Below are positions 1 to 6,104 of a stretch of DNA of 11,362 bases, in pieces. The notes beneath the pieces were generated by a model. The model saw nothing but the letters and a program-made list of their open reading frames with translations. It ran no database searches and had not been told where the DNA came from. Position numbers and translations under genes: made by a program. Position 1 is the first letter of the stretch. Each line of letters begins with the position of its first letter. The DNA is from Gemmatimonadota bacterium (GTDB lineage: Bacteria > Gemmatimonadota > Gemmatimonadetes > Gemmatimonadales > GWC2-71-9): positions 1 through 11,362 of the forward strand of contig QHUF01000300.1 in assembly GCA_003221075.1 (NCBI GenBank). The letters run 5' to 3'.

Positions 1-51
1 GCGCGCCTGCCGGCGCAGCTGGCTGGGGACAGCAGAAACACCGTCAACACG

Positions 52-135
52 TCAACGCTCCATGTACCGCCGCAGGAAAAAGGTCGCCACGCCAAAGATC
101 ACAATTATCAGGATGATCCAGACAATGCGGGGCAT
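52..135 (-). CDS. 27-residue single-pass membrane protein
   Basis: I do not recognise a family. The reading frame runs from an ATG to a TGA and encodes 27 residues. Residues 4-21 are almost entirely aliphatic or aromatic (starting IVWIILIIVIFG), enough for one membrane helix. The tail is basic (LRRYMER), so by the positive-inside rule the C-terminus should be cytoplasmic. The start is supported by a full AGGAGG ribosome binding site 8 bases before the ATG, the best in the left half of the window. The gene is divergent from the 147-residue membrane protein gene at 207. Nothing codirectional can be seen downstream before the window edge. The strong translation signal and clean helix favour a real small gene, but no homologue can be checked here. 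Confidence 0.55.
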   Translation of the reverse strand: MPRIVWIILIIVIFGVATFFLRRYMER

Positions 136-154
136 TCTGTCACCCTCCTGAGTG

Positions 155-201
155 GGTATCTGCACCAAAATATTGCATCACAAAACCTGGATTCACATAT
201 T
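155..201. promoter_or_regulatory. candidate overlapping divergent promoters
   Basis: The stretch between the 27-residue and 147-residue genes is AT-richer than its surroundings. On the plus strand TTGCAT (173-178) and CATATT (196-201) are 17 bases apart. Transcription would then begin at about the ATG at 207, giving a leaderless message, which fits the lack of a ribosome binding site there. On the minus strand TTGTGA (183-178) and GATACC (160-155) are also 17 bases apart and point toward the small gene. Both pairs match the sigma70 consensus only partly and they overlap, so this is a weak call. Confidence 0.25.
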
Positions 202-206
202 AATGC

Positions 207-650
207 ATGCTTGGGATCGGTGGTGGTCTCTTTGGGTTCGCGGCGTTGTTCTACTTCGCCGCAGAATACGAGCACATGTCAGGGTGGAAGTGGGCCTTGG
301 CGAGTGTCGCAGTCACGACTGCGGTCAAAGGTTTATTCCCGGGGTCCTTCATTTTCGTGCTGCCCGCTCAATTCGGGCTCTTCTTGGTGTTGTGGTGGGC
401 GCATACCAAGAATCAGGCCCAGCGTGATGTCGAACGCGAGCAGCGGCAAAAGGACAGCGTGCGCGAGCGCCAGCAGCGGGTCAGCCGGGCTAGGGAAGAA
501 ACCGCTGCCAATACCGATTTTGTTGCGCAGGAGCGTGAGCGGGAGGCGACCGCTGCCGCCGCGCTGAAGGAGCGCCAGGAGCGGGTCCGGTTGGCGCGAG
601 AACAGCGCGAGCGCGAGGAGCGCGACATGGGGAAGGGGACCGGGACCTAG
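207..650 (+). CDS. membrane protein with charged coiled-coil tail, function unknown
   Basis: The first half (residues 1-66) is hydrophobic, with likely membrane segments near 2-20, 27-44 and 46-65. The second half (about 66-143) is very rich in Arg, Glu, Gln and Ala, with repeated QRE, RERQ and EERQ-type units. That is typical of a long charged helix or coiled coil projecting from the membrane. No catalytic motif is visible and I do not recognise the family. The ATG at 207 is the first start after an in-frame TAA at 201-203. No Shine-Dalgarno sequence precedes it, so a leaderless start is possible. The stop lies one base from the stop of the opposing gene. A tail that packs against other proteins or polar cell-surface components is a guess from composition only. 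Confidence 0.7.
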   Translation: MLGIGGGLFGFAALFYFAAEYEHMSGWKWALASVAVTTAVKGLFPGSFIFVLPAQFGLFLVLWWAHTKNQAQRDVEREQRQKDSVRERQQRVSRAREETAANTDFVAQEREREATAAAALKERQERVRLAREQREREERDMGKGTGT

Positions 651-670
651 CTCAGATCCGTCCCTGTCCC
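636..670. terminator. hairpin enclosing two convergent stop codons
   Basis: GGGACCGGGAC (636-646) pairs with GTCCCTGTCCC (660-670), giving ten base pairs with a single C-T mismatch in the middle and a 13-base loop. The loop contains the TAG of the plus-strand gene (648-650) and the stop of the minus-strand gene (652-654). The structure works on both strands. No T-tract follows on either side, so it is not a canonical intrinsic terminator. A bidirectional terminator or 3'-end stabiliser is the likeliest role. Confidence 0.5.
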
Positions 671-1311
671 AGAGTCCACGCCGTCGACATCCCGAGGCCA
701 ATCCACAAGACGTCCAGTAGTCCGAACGTGCTCAGCAGCAAAACCCAGAATCCCAGCTTGTCGATAAACCTGTCAAAGTGCACGTGCACGAGACGGTCGC
801 GTTCCGCGAACGATGAGGCTTTCGCGGCTGCGCCCGCTTCCTCGAGCATCTGCTGCCGCAATTCATGTCCCGGGCCGAAGAAGGTCGAATCGGCCACGAG
901 CTCGGGGCGTGCATCGATGGTCGCCTGCAGTTGGGGCGAGAAGGACTTGTGCTGGGTCTTTTCGATCAAAAACAGCACGGTCAGCGTACTTGGATCGTTG
1001 GCGAGCTCCTGCCGGATCATCGGCTGCAGGGCAGCCACGACCAGCACCACTTTTGCCAGAAGGACCGTCACGAGAGTCAGCACCGCCGCCAGCGCTCCAG
1101 TCGCTTTCGTGGGCGGCTTGGCCGACTTTGCGACCACGATCCCTAGCAGTCCTCCGACACCCCATGCAGCGACGCCAACGGCGTTGTGCGTCACGTAGAC
1201 CAAACCCACCCAGACCACCACGATCACAATGGAGACGAGCAGGCCGGCCAGCAGCGGCGATCCCTCCGCGGGCTGCGGCGCTGCTTTTCCGTAAACGCGC
1301 ACCGGAGACAT
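652..1311 (-). CDS. four-helix membrane protein with soluble insert, function unknown
   Basis: From the ATG the product has 219 residues. A GTG 36 bases upstream would add 12, but neither start has a clear ribosome binding site. Hydrophobic segments lie near residues 19-41, 44-60, 71-95 and 188-208. Between the third and fourth is a polar stretch of about 90 residues rich in Gln, Glu and Ala, ending FAERDRLVHVHFDRFIDKLG. The fourth segment has LLLSTFGLLDVLWIGLGMSTAW. I do not recognise a named family; the Gly- and Val-rich helix pairs resemble small integral proteins common in soil bacteria. It lies downstream of xth on the same strand with a gap of 70 bases, so co-transcription is possible, but two small inverted repeats lie between them. 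It meets the 147-residue gene tail to tail. Confidence 0.7.
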   Translation of the reverse strand: MSPVRVYGKAAPQPAEGSPLLAGLLVSIVIVVVWVGLVYVTHNAVGVAAWGVGGLLGIVVAKSAKPPTKATGALAAVLTLVTVLLAKVVLVVAALQPMIRQELANDPSTLTVLFLIEKTQHKSFSPQLQATIDARPELVADSTFFGPGHELRQQMLEEAGAAAKASSFAERDRLVHVHFDRFIDKLGFWVLLLSTFGLLDVLWIGLGMSTAWTLGQGRI

Positions 1312-1345
1312 GGGCAATACGATAGTGCTCGACGTTACGATTTGC

Positions 1346-1378
1346 ACGACTGATTGTGTCGTTTGGCGCGCAGGCGCC
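1346..1378 (-). terminator. two small stem-loops just downstream of xth
   Basis: Directly after the xth stop, read on the minus strand, GGCGC pairs with GCGCC across a CTGC loop (1378-1365). It is followed by ACGAC and GTCGT, which pair across a seven-base loop (1362-1346). Neither is followed by a T-tract, and five-base stems are frequent in GC-rich DNA. This could be a weak 3'-end signal separating xth from the downstream membrane gene, or chance. Confidence 0.2.
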
Positions 1379-1381
1379 TGG

Positions 1382-2122
1382 TCAGGCGGTCATCACCACC
1401 GGTGCGTGATCGCTCGTTCCCACGTCCGCCTGCACGACGCAGCTGGTCGCCCGTTCGGCGAGCGCCGGAGAGGCAAGGACGTAGTCGAGTCGCCAGCCGA
1501 TGTTGCGGGCGCGAAGATTCCGCCATGGCGCCCACCACGTGAACAGATTCGAATTGTCGGGATCGAACCGCCGGCCCAGATCGACCAGGTGCGTGCCGAG
1601 CAGCGTCTCGAACAGGGCACGCTCCTCGGGGCGCTGGCCTACCGCGTTCGGCTTCCGCTCCTTGGGGTGCACGTCCATCTCGCTGCGCGCGATGTTCATG
1701 TCTCCGCAGAGCAGCAGCTGTCTGCCGTCTGCCGTCAGCCGCGCGGCCCAATCGATCAGGCTTTTCACGAAGGCGAGCTTGGCGGGGTAGTCTTTGCCGC
1801 CGTTCGGCACGTACGCCGAGGCGATCACGAGATTGCCGTGCTCCACTTGCACGATCCGCGATTCCATGTCGAACGGGGGGTGGCTGAAGACGGGATCGAC
1901 CGCGAACAGATCCTTCCGGACGTGCAGAGATACTCCCGAATACCCCTTCAAGGTGTGCCAGTAGGCGTGGTAGTCGGGTAGCTTGGATTCGGCGGGGATC
2001 TGCGCCGCTGTGGCCTTCAGCTCCTGCAGGCAGACCACGTCGGGCCGGTCACGCTGCAGCCACTCCGAGAGCTGCGCGGCGCGGGCCCGAATCCCGTTGA
2101 CGTTCCAGGTGGCGATTTTCAC
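1382..2122 (-). CDS. xth: exodeoxyribonuclease III (AP endonuclease)
   Basis: This is an ExoIII-family DNA repair enzyme, which cuts the backbone 5' to abasic sites and removes nucleotides from 3' ends in base-excision repair in the cytoplasm. The 246-residue length is close to the usual family size. The metal and active-site motifs appear in order: WNVNGIRA (N7), LQELK (E34), SAYVPNGG (Y104), GDMNIA (D141, N143), WWAPWRNLRARNIGWRLDY (D213) and the terminal SDHAP motif (D238, H239). The set is complete, so the enzyme should be active. The start is a GTG chosen because MKIATWNVNG is the canonical N-terminus. A GGGG run abuts the start, but there is no well-spaced ribosome binding site. It is divergent from the ArsR-type gene, with 58 bases between the two starts. 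Confidence 0.95.
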   Translation of the reverse strand: MKIATWNVNGIRARAAQLSEWLQRDRPDVVCLQELKATAAQIPAESKLPDYHAYWHTLKGYSGVSLHVRKDLFAVDPVFSHPPFDMESRIVQVEHGNLVIASAYVPNGGKDYPAKLAFVKSLIDWAARLTADGRQLLLCGDMNIARSEMDVHPKERKPNAVGQRPEERALFETLLGTHLVDLGRRFDPDNSNLFTWWAPWRNLRARNIGWRLDYVLASPALAERATSCVVQADVGTSDHAPVVMTA

Positions 2123-2139
2123 CCCCGAACGATAAGGCC

Positions 2140-2169
2140 TTGACGGCCGGACGGGACGCGTTGTATATT
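2140..2169 (+). promoter_or_regulatory. sigma70-like promoter of the ArsR-AHSA1-VOC unit
   Basis: TTGACG (2140-2145) and TATATT (2164-2169) are 18 bases apart; each differs from the consensus hexamer at one position. Transcription would begin near 2175-2177, only four to six bases before the ATG at 2181. The message would be essentially leaderless, consistent with the absence of a usable Shine-Dalgarno sequence. The -35 box overlaps the 8-bp palindrome AAGGCCTT (2134-2141). Confidence 0.65.
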
Positions 2170-2183
2170 ACCATCAGGTTATG
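2166..2183. promoter_or_regulatory. candidate ArsR-type operator
   Basis: An imperfect dyad is centred at 2174-2175: TTACC and GGTTA flank ATCA, with four of five arm positions matching and weaker symmetry outward. It covers the -10 box, the expected transcription start and the start codon. A repressor bound here would block transcription. ArsR-family regulators commonly repress their own operon through such dyads; that this one does so is inference. Confidence 0.3.
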
Positions 2184-2582
2184 AAACCAACTAGTGATAT
2201 TCTCGACGCCACCTTCGCGGCCCTCGCCGATCCGACGCGCCGGGCCATCCTGGCCCGCCTCGCCACCGGCGAGGCGTCGGTCGCCGAGCTGGCCGAGCCG
2301 TTCGACATGACCCAGCCCGCCATCTCGAAGCACCTGAAGGTGCTGGAGCGCGCCGGTCTGATTTCGCGCGGCCGTGAGGCGCAGCGCCGGCCGCGGCGTC
2401 TGGAGCCGCGCCCGCTCGCCGAGGCCACCGACTGGATCGAGCGTTACCGCAAGATCTGGGAAGGGAATTTCAAACGGCTCGACGCCGTGCTGCAGGAGCT
2501 CAAGCACAAGCAGAAGAGAACAATCGACGCGCTCTTGGATGAGGTTAAGCCCAAGCCGAACAAAAAGAGGAGAACAAGATGA
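2181..2582 (+). CDS. ArsR/SmtB-family transcriptional repressor
   Basis: This is a 133-residue winged-helix DNA-binding protein. The ArsR-type core is at residues 6-65: FAALADPTRRAILARL, then VAELAEPFDMTQPAISKHLKVLERAGLI, in which 44-56 is the recognition helix. The wing follows at 62-75. Residues 80-108 (EATDWIERYRKIWEGNFKRL) match the C-terminal helix of the ArsR subgroup usually encoded beside AHSA1/SRPBCC-domain genes. There is no cysteine in the protein, so the thiol metal site of classical ArsR/SmtB sensors is absent and the inducer is unknown. A Lys/Arg-rich tail (110-133) is longer than usual. The gene opens a unit with the AHSA1-like gene, which overlaps it by 4 bp (ATGA), and the VOC gene. 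Autoregulation is likely. Confidence 0.93.
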   Translation: MKPTSDILDATFAALADPTRRAILARLATGEASVAELAEPFDMTQPAISKHLKVLERAGLISRGREAQRRPRRLEPRPLAEATDWIERYRKIWEGNFKRLDAVLQELKHKQKRTIDALLDEVKPKPNKKRRTR

Positions 2583-2937
2583 AGACGGCGGCTCTCAAGG
2601 TTACTACTCCGTCCGAGCGCGAGCTCGTCATGACGCGGGAATTCGACGCCCCGCGGGGTATGGTGTTCGACGCGCTCACCAAACCCGAGCTGGTACAGCG
2701 GTGGCTCCTGGGACCGCCCGGATGGACGATGCCGGTTTGTGAGATCGATCTGCGCGTTGGCGGGAAGTACCGCTACGTCTGGCGCAACGCCGAAGGCCGG
2801 GAAATGGCGGCAAGACGACCGTCAGCACGACGGTCCGTTACGCGACGCGCGAAGCACGGGACGCCGCCCTCAAGATGGGCGCGACGAAGGGGTTGGAGGC
2901 GAGCTACGTTCGCCTGGATGAGCTGTTAACCGCGTAA
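2579..2937 (+). pseudogene. AHSA1/SRPBCC-domain gene with internal deletion and frame change
   Basis: Intact members of this family have about 150-165 residues and form a lipid- or ligand-binding helix-grip fold. Here residues 1-76 are a normal N-terminal half, with REFDAPRGMVFDALTKPELV, GPPGWTMPVCEIDLRVGG and KYRYVWRNAEGREM. After about 2806 the annotated frame becomes Arg-rich nonsense and stops at 2929. The -1 frame from 2806 instead reads GGKTTVSTTVRYATREAR, continues through DAALKMGATKGLEASYVRLDELLTA and stops at 2937. That is the normal C-terminus of the family. About 40-50 middle residues are absent, judged from my memory of family length. The start is well supported: GAGGAG at 2567-2572 is six bases before the ATG, and the start overlaps the ArsR stop. 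The product is very probably non-functional. Confidence 0.85.
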
Positions 2938-2960
2938 CCTGACGATCAAGGAGAATCCGT

Positions 2961-3449
2961 ATGCAGAAGATCACGCCATTCCTGTGGTTCGACACCAACG
3001 CCGAAGAGGCGGCGCAATTCTACACGTCGATCTTCAAGAACTCGAAGATCCTCAACGTCAGCCGCTACGGCGACGCGGGGCCGGGTCCCAAAGGCTCCGT
3101 GATGGTCGTCAACTTTCAGCTCGAGGGCCAGCAATTCACGGCGCTGAACGGCGGCCCGCAGTTCAAGTTCAGCGAGGCCTTCTCGTTCGTCGTGAACTGC
3201 GAGACGCAAAAGGAGATCGATGAGTACTGGAACAAGCTCACATCCGGCGGGGGAAAGGAGAGCGAGTGCGGCTGGCTCAAGGACAAATTTGGCTTCTCCT
3301 GGCAGATCGTGCCGGCGGCGCTCGGCAAGCTCATGAGTGGCGACCCCAAGAAGGCGAATCGCGTCATGCAGGCGGTGCTGCAGATGAAGAAGCTCGATAT
3401 CGCGACGCTGGAAGAAGCGGCTGAAGGAAAGGTGGCCGCTACCCGTTGA
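2961..3449 (+). CDS. PhnB-like VOC-family protein
   Basis: This 162-residue protein belongs to the vicinal oxygen chelate superfamily, PhnB/3-demethylubiquinone methyltransferase-like branch. These are small beta-alpha-beta dimers of mostly unknown substrate. The N-terminal signature is ITPFLWFDTNAEEAAQFYTS (residues 4-23), followed by the strand SVMVVNFQLEGQQFTALNGG (46-65). The second module has FSFVVNCETQKEIDEYWNKL (74-93) and the segment CGWLKDKFGFSWQIVP (103-118), typical of this branch. AAGGAG at 2948-2953, seven bases before the ATG, fixes the start. The gene is third in the unit with the ArsR-type regulator and the broken AHSA1 gene, and this trio often occurs together. Its end overlaps the opposing aldo/keto reductase gene by 11 bp. 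Confidence 0.92.
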   Translation: MQKITPFLWFDTNAEEAAQFYTSIFKNSKILNVSRYGDAGPGPKGSVMVVNFQLEGQQFTALNGGPQFKFSEAFSFVVNCETQKEIDEYWNKLTSGGGKESECGWLKDKFGFSWQIVPAALGKLMSGDPKKANRVMQAVLQMKKLDIATLEEAAEGKVAATR

Positions 3450-4416
3450 CGGTCCGCATCCCGCCCTCGGGATAACGTGCGCCCGCGGCGCGACCCACGT
3501 CCTCGATCTGCGCGATCTCGGCGCCCGACACCGTCACGGTGAGGGCGCCGACGTTTTCCTCCACGTACTTGCGGTGCTTGGTGCCGGGAATCGGGACGAT
3601 GTCTTCCCCTTTGGCGAGCAGCCATGCCAATGCGAGCTGGCCGGGCGTGCAGCGCTTCTGGCGCGCCAGCGCTTCGACGCGCCGGACGAGATCCAGATTC
3701 TTCTGGAAGTTCTCGCCCTGAAAGCGCGGATGGTTCTTGCGCCAGTCGCCCTCAGCAATGTCTTCCGGACGCTTGATTTGGCCTGTGAGGAATCCCCGGC
3801 CGAGCGGACTGTAGGCGACAAAGCCGATCCCGAGCTCGCGCACGGTCGGCAGGATCTCGTCCTCCACGTCGCGGCTCCATAGCGAGTACTCCGTCTGGAG
3901 GGCAGAGATCGGATGAACCGCGTGCGCACGCCGCACCGTTTGCGCGGACGCCTCGGACAGCCCGAGAAACCGCACCTTCCCCGCACGCACCAGATCCGCC
4001 ATCGCTCCGACGGTCTCCTCGATCGGCACCGCGCGATCGACGCGGTGCTGATAGTACAGGTCGATGTGATCGACGCCGAGGCGTCCCAGCGAGGCATCGC
4101 ACGCGGCCTTTACGTATTCGGGCCGGCCGTTTTGGCCGATGAACTTGCCGTCGGGAGCCCGCACGTTGCCGAATTTCGTGGCCAGGATGATTCCCTGGCG
4201 CCTCCCCTTGATCGCCTTCCCGACCAGGACCTCGTTGGTGAAGGGGCCGTAGACATCGGCCGTGTCGAGGAAATTGATGCCCAGATCCAGGGCCCGGTGA
4301 ATCGTCGCGATGGACTCCGCGTCATCCCGGCTCCCGTAGAAGTCCGACATCCCCATGCACCCGAGGCCCAAGGCCGATACCTGAGGGCCCTGCTCGCCGA
4401 GTTTGCGCTGTTTCAT
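3439..4416 (-). CDS. aldo/keto reductase
   Basis: This 325-residue cytoplasmic TIM-barrel NAD(P)H-dependent oxidoreductase would reduce aldehydes or ketones to alcohols. The catalytic tetrad is complete: D51 and Y56 in DTADVYG, K81 in ATKFGN, and H124 in YYQHRVD. The cofactor-binding end is also present: YSPLGRGFLTG (about 202-212) and IPGTKHRKYVEENVGAL (about 276-292). Length and motifs fit the general YakC/AKR13-like group with substrate unassigned. A strong GGAGGAG ribosome binding site ends two bases before the ATG. The stop codon lies inside the coding sequence of the opposing VOC gene. It is divergent from the outer-membrane barrel gene. Confidence 0.95.
   Translation of the reverse strand: MKQRKLGEQGPQVSALGLGCMGMSDFYGSRDDAESIATIHRALDLGINFLDTADVYGPFTNEVLVGKAIKGRRQGIILATKFGNVRAPDGKFIGQNGRPEYVKAACDASLGRLGVDHIDLYYQHRVDRAVPIEETVGAMADLVRAGKVRFLGLSEASAQTVRRAHAVHPISALQTEYSLWSRDVEDEILPTVRELGIGFVAYSPLGRGFLTGQIKRPEDIAEGDWRKNHPRFQGENFQKNLDLVRRVEALARQKRCTPGQLALAWLLAKGEDIVPIPGTKHRKYVEENVGALTVTVSGAEIAQIEDVGRAAGARYPEGGMRTVNG
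3458..3473. terminator. short hairpin after the VOC gene
   Basis: ATCCCG (3458-3463) and CGGGAT (3468-3473) pair perfectly across a CCCT loop, eight bases beyond the VOC stop. No T-tract follows. It lies within the C-terminal codons of the aldo/keto reductase gene. It could aid release of the plus-strand transcript, but a six-base stem in GC-rich DNA may be chance. Confidence 0.25.
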
Positions 4417-4466
4417 GACTCCTCCGAATTCCGTGGCTGTTGCGTGGATGCAATATGACGTTACGG

Positions 4467-4537
4467 GCGTCCACGTGACGCGACGGGGGTCTGACTTGGT
4501 ATCGTTTTCGAAAGGGACCCTTTTCCGTCGAGGTATC
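4467..4537. promoter_or_regulatory. symmetric elements in the spacer between AKR and barrel genes
   Basis: The 122-bp divergent spacer carries several short symmetric elements. GCGTC and GACGC (4467-4481) are arms around CACGT. TTTCGAAA (4506-4513) is a perfect palindrome. AAAGGG and CCCTTT (4511-4523) are arms around a single A. GGTATC occurs as a direct repeat at 4498-4503 and 4532-4537. These look like protein-binding sites for one or both genes. GAGG at 4530-4533 is the ribosome binding site of the barrel gene. I could not find a convincing -35/-10 pair for either direction. Confidence 0.35.
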
Positions 4538-4538
4538 T

Positions 4539-6086
4539 ATGGCGCCCTCCGGCCTCCGGGCCGTTCGTCTCGTCGTTCCACTCCTCTGTCTCGCCGCTCC
4601 CGTACGCGCGCAGCTGATCCCGATCAAGACAATCCCCATCGCCCAGGGCGATCAATTTCAGATCTTCCCCGCCAACAATCTCGGCATGGGGAGTGTTTCG
4701 ATCGCGCTCGCGGACTCACTGAACGATCCATTCGTGAATCCGGCCATGGGGACACGACTCGCTGGTGCCCGCTTCTTCAGCTCGCCGACTGTGTACAGCG
4801 TTTCGCGGAACGCCGGCGGGGGCAGATCGTTGCCGTTCGCCGCGCTGGCCCGCTCGAGGGAGTGGTACGGCGGATTGGCGCTGGCGTTGCAACAGGTGGA
4901 CCCCAGTCGCCCGCCCGGGCCCGACCAATTTTTCGGCGTCGCCACTCCAAACGATGTCCGCCCGCTCGTAGCCGATCCCCGCATCCCCCAACCCGACACT
5001 CGAGCGCACGGCAACGAGTACGCGTTCGCGATGGTCGGTCGCGATCTGTCGGGGAGCAACATCTCGATCGGCGCGAGCGCGTTGTGGACCGGACTCCACG
5101 CGCTCGACGGCGTCGACCTGCTGTATGCCGGCAGCCGGCGCGTCGTGCAACGTGGCCATACCCTCGATCTCCGAGTCGGTGCCGTGAAAGCATGGCCGGG
5201 GCAGTGGGGTGCGCGTTCGCTGGAAGCGCTGATCCTCCACAACGATTTTGCCGCCACGCACACAGTGACCTACGTCGACAACTTCTGGGACCCAGGCACC
5301 GAGTTGCTGCTCCAGCGCGCTCGCATCGAGCAGAACCTCGACCGGACACATACCTGGGGAATGCATCTCAAGTACGCCTTTCCCTTCAACGCCGCGGGCT
5401 GGCGGATCGGCTGGATCGCCACCGTGAATCAGTCGTCACACCCCAAGATTCCGAATTATGAGCTGGCGAACGTTCCCGCCATTCCTCGCGACCCCGGACA
5501 CTCGACGGCCTTTGATTTTGGCATCGGGCTGTCCAAGGTACGCGGTGCGGCGACGTTCGGCGTGGACTTCGTGTACGAGCCGATCCGAAGCTACACCTGG
5601 GCCGATGCAGTCGCGCCGATGAGCACCGCCTCCGGTGACACGCTCGCGGCGGGCGCAAAGACCGTCGAAAACCACTTTCACTTCTCCAATACGCAGCTGC
5701 GCATCGGCGCCGGACGGGACATCGAGCTCAAAGGCTTGGGAAAGGCCGTCGGCCTGCAGCTCGGACTCATCCTCCGCTCGGTGCGCTACAGCCTGGAGCA
5801 GCAGGACAACGTGCAGGCGTTGCAGCGACAGCTGACGACCGGCTGGATGGAGTGGACACCCACCTGGGGGTTGAGCCTCCGTTTCCCGGAATTCGAGATC
5901 CGCTACCGTGGCAGCGTCACCCATGGTGCGGGCCGCCCGCAGTCGGAGTTCACGCCGGCGCCGTGGGGACTTCGGGACGTCGCGTTAGCCGGCGGAACGA
6001 TCCTGGCGGCACCGAGCGGACCGCTCAACCTGACGGACGTCAGCACCACGACTCATCAGATCTCGCTGTCGCTGCCGCTGCGCTGA
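4539..6086 (+). CDS. outer-membrane beta-barrel protein, FadL/PorV-like N-terminus
   Basis: The 515-residue product starts with a signal peptide (R7 and R10, then VVPLLCLAA) with a probable cut after VRA at residue 24. Residues 36-70 carry LGMGSVSIALADSLNDPFVN followed by PA, resembling the N-terminal motif of FadL/PorV-type barrels. The rest alternates polar and hydrophobic residues in short strands separated by Gly/Pro/Asp-rich loops. It ends with the strand HQISLSLPLR, a plausible last barrel strand although the final residue is Arg rather than aromatic. There are almost no cysteines after the signal. The substrate or partner is not evident. The diheme lipoprotein gene begins 18 bases downstream with its own ribosome binding site, so the two are likely co-transcribed. 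Confidence 0.75.
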   Translation: MAPSGLRAVRLVVPLLCLAAPVRAQLIPIKTIPIAQGDQFQIFPANNLGMGSVSIALADSLNDPFVNPAMGTRLAGARFFSSPTVYSVSRNAGGGRSLPFAALARSREWYGGLALALQQVDPSRPPGPDQFFGVATPNDVRPLVADPRIPQPDTRAHGNEYAFAMVGRDLSGSNISIGASALWTGLHALDGVDLLYAGSRRVVQRGHTLDLRVGAVKAWPGQWGARSLEALILHNDFAATHTVTYVDNFWDPGTELLLQRARIEQNLDRTHTWGMHLKYAFPFNAAGWRIGWIATVNQSSHPKIPNYELANVPAIPRDPGHSTAFDFGIGLSKVRGAATFGVDFVYEPIRSYTWADAVAPMSTASGDTLAAGAKTVENHFHFSNTQLRIGAGRDIELKGLGKAVGLQLGLILRSVRYSLEQQDNVQALQRQLTTGWMEWTPTWGLSLRFPEFEIRYRGSVTHGAGRPQSEFTPAPWGLRDVALAGGTILAAPSGPLNLTDVSTTTHQISLSLPLR

Positions 6087-6104
6087 ACGGCAAGGAGACT
6101 CACG

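Noticed and set aside
41..57. Short tandem CGTCAAC repeat with two TTGACG boxes on the minus strand
   Set aside because: Only two short copies exist, there is no -10 box at suitable spacing, and it lies at the end of the small membrane gene; treated as chance.
1310..1981. Long plus-strand open frame of 223 codons opposite xth
   Set aside because: It lies antisense to a gene with a complete ExoIII motif set and its product is Arg/Val-rich without recognisable domains. It is a GC-rich shadow frame.
2799..2805. GGGAAAT resembles a -1 programmed-frameshift heptamer exactly where the AHSA1-like gene changes frame
   Set aside because: The heptamer is in the wrong phase: the incoming frame reads CGG GAA ATG, not GGA AAT. 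A slip would also not restore the missing middle of the domain. A deletion explains both facts.
4403..5461. Plus-strand open frame of 352 codons overlapping the start of the barrel gene
   Set aside because: The product is very Arg/Ser/Pro-rich, it begins inside the aldo/keto reductase gene, and the overlapping frame encodes a proper signal peptide and barrel.
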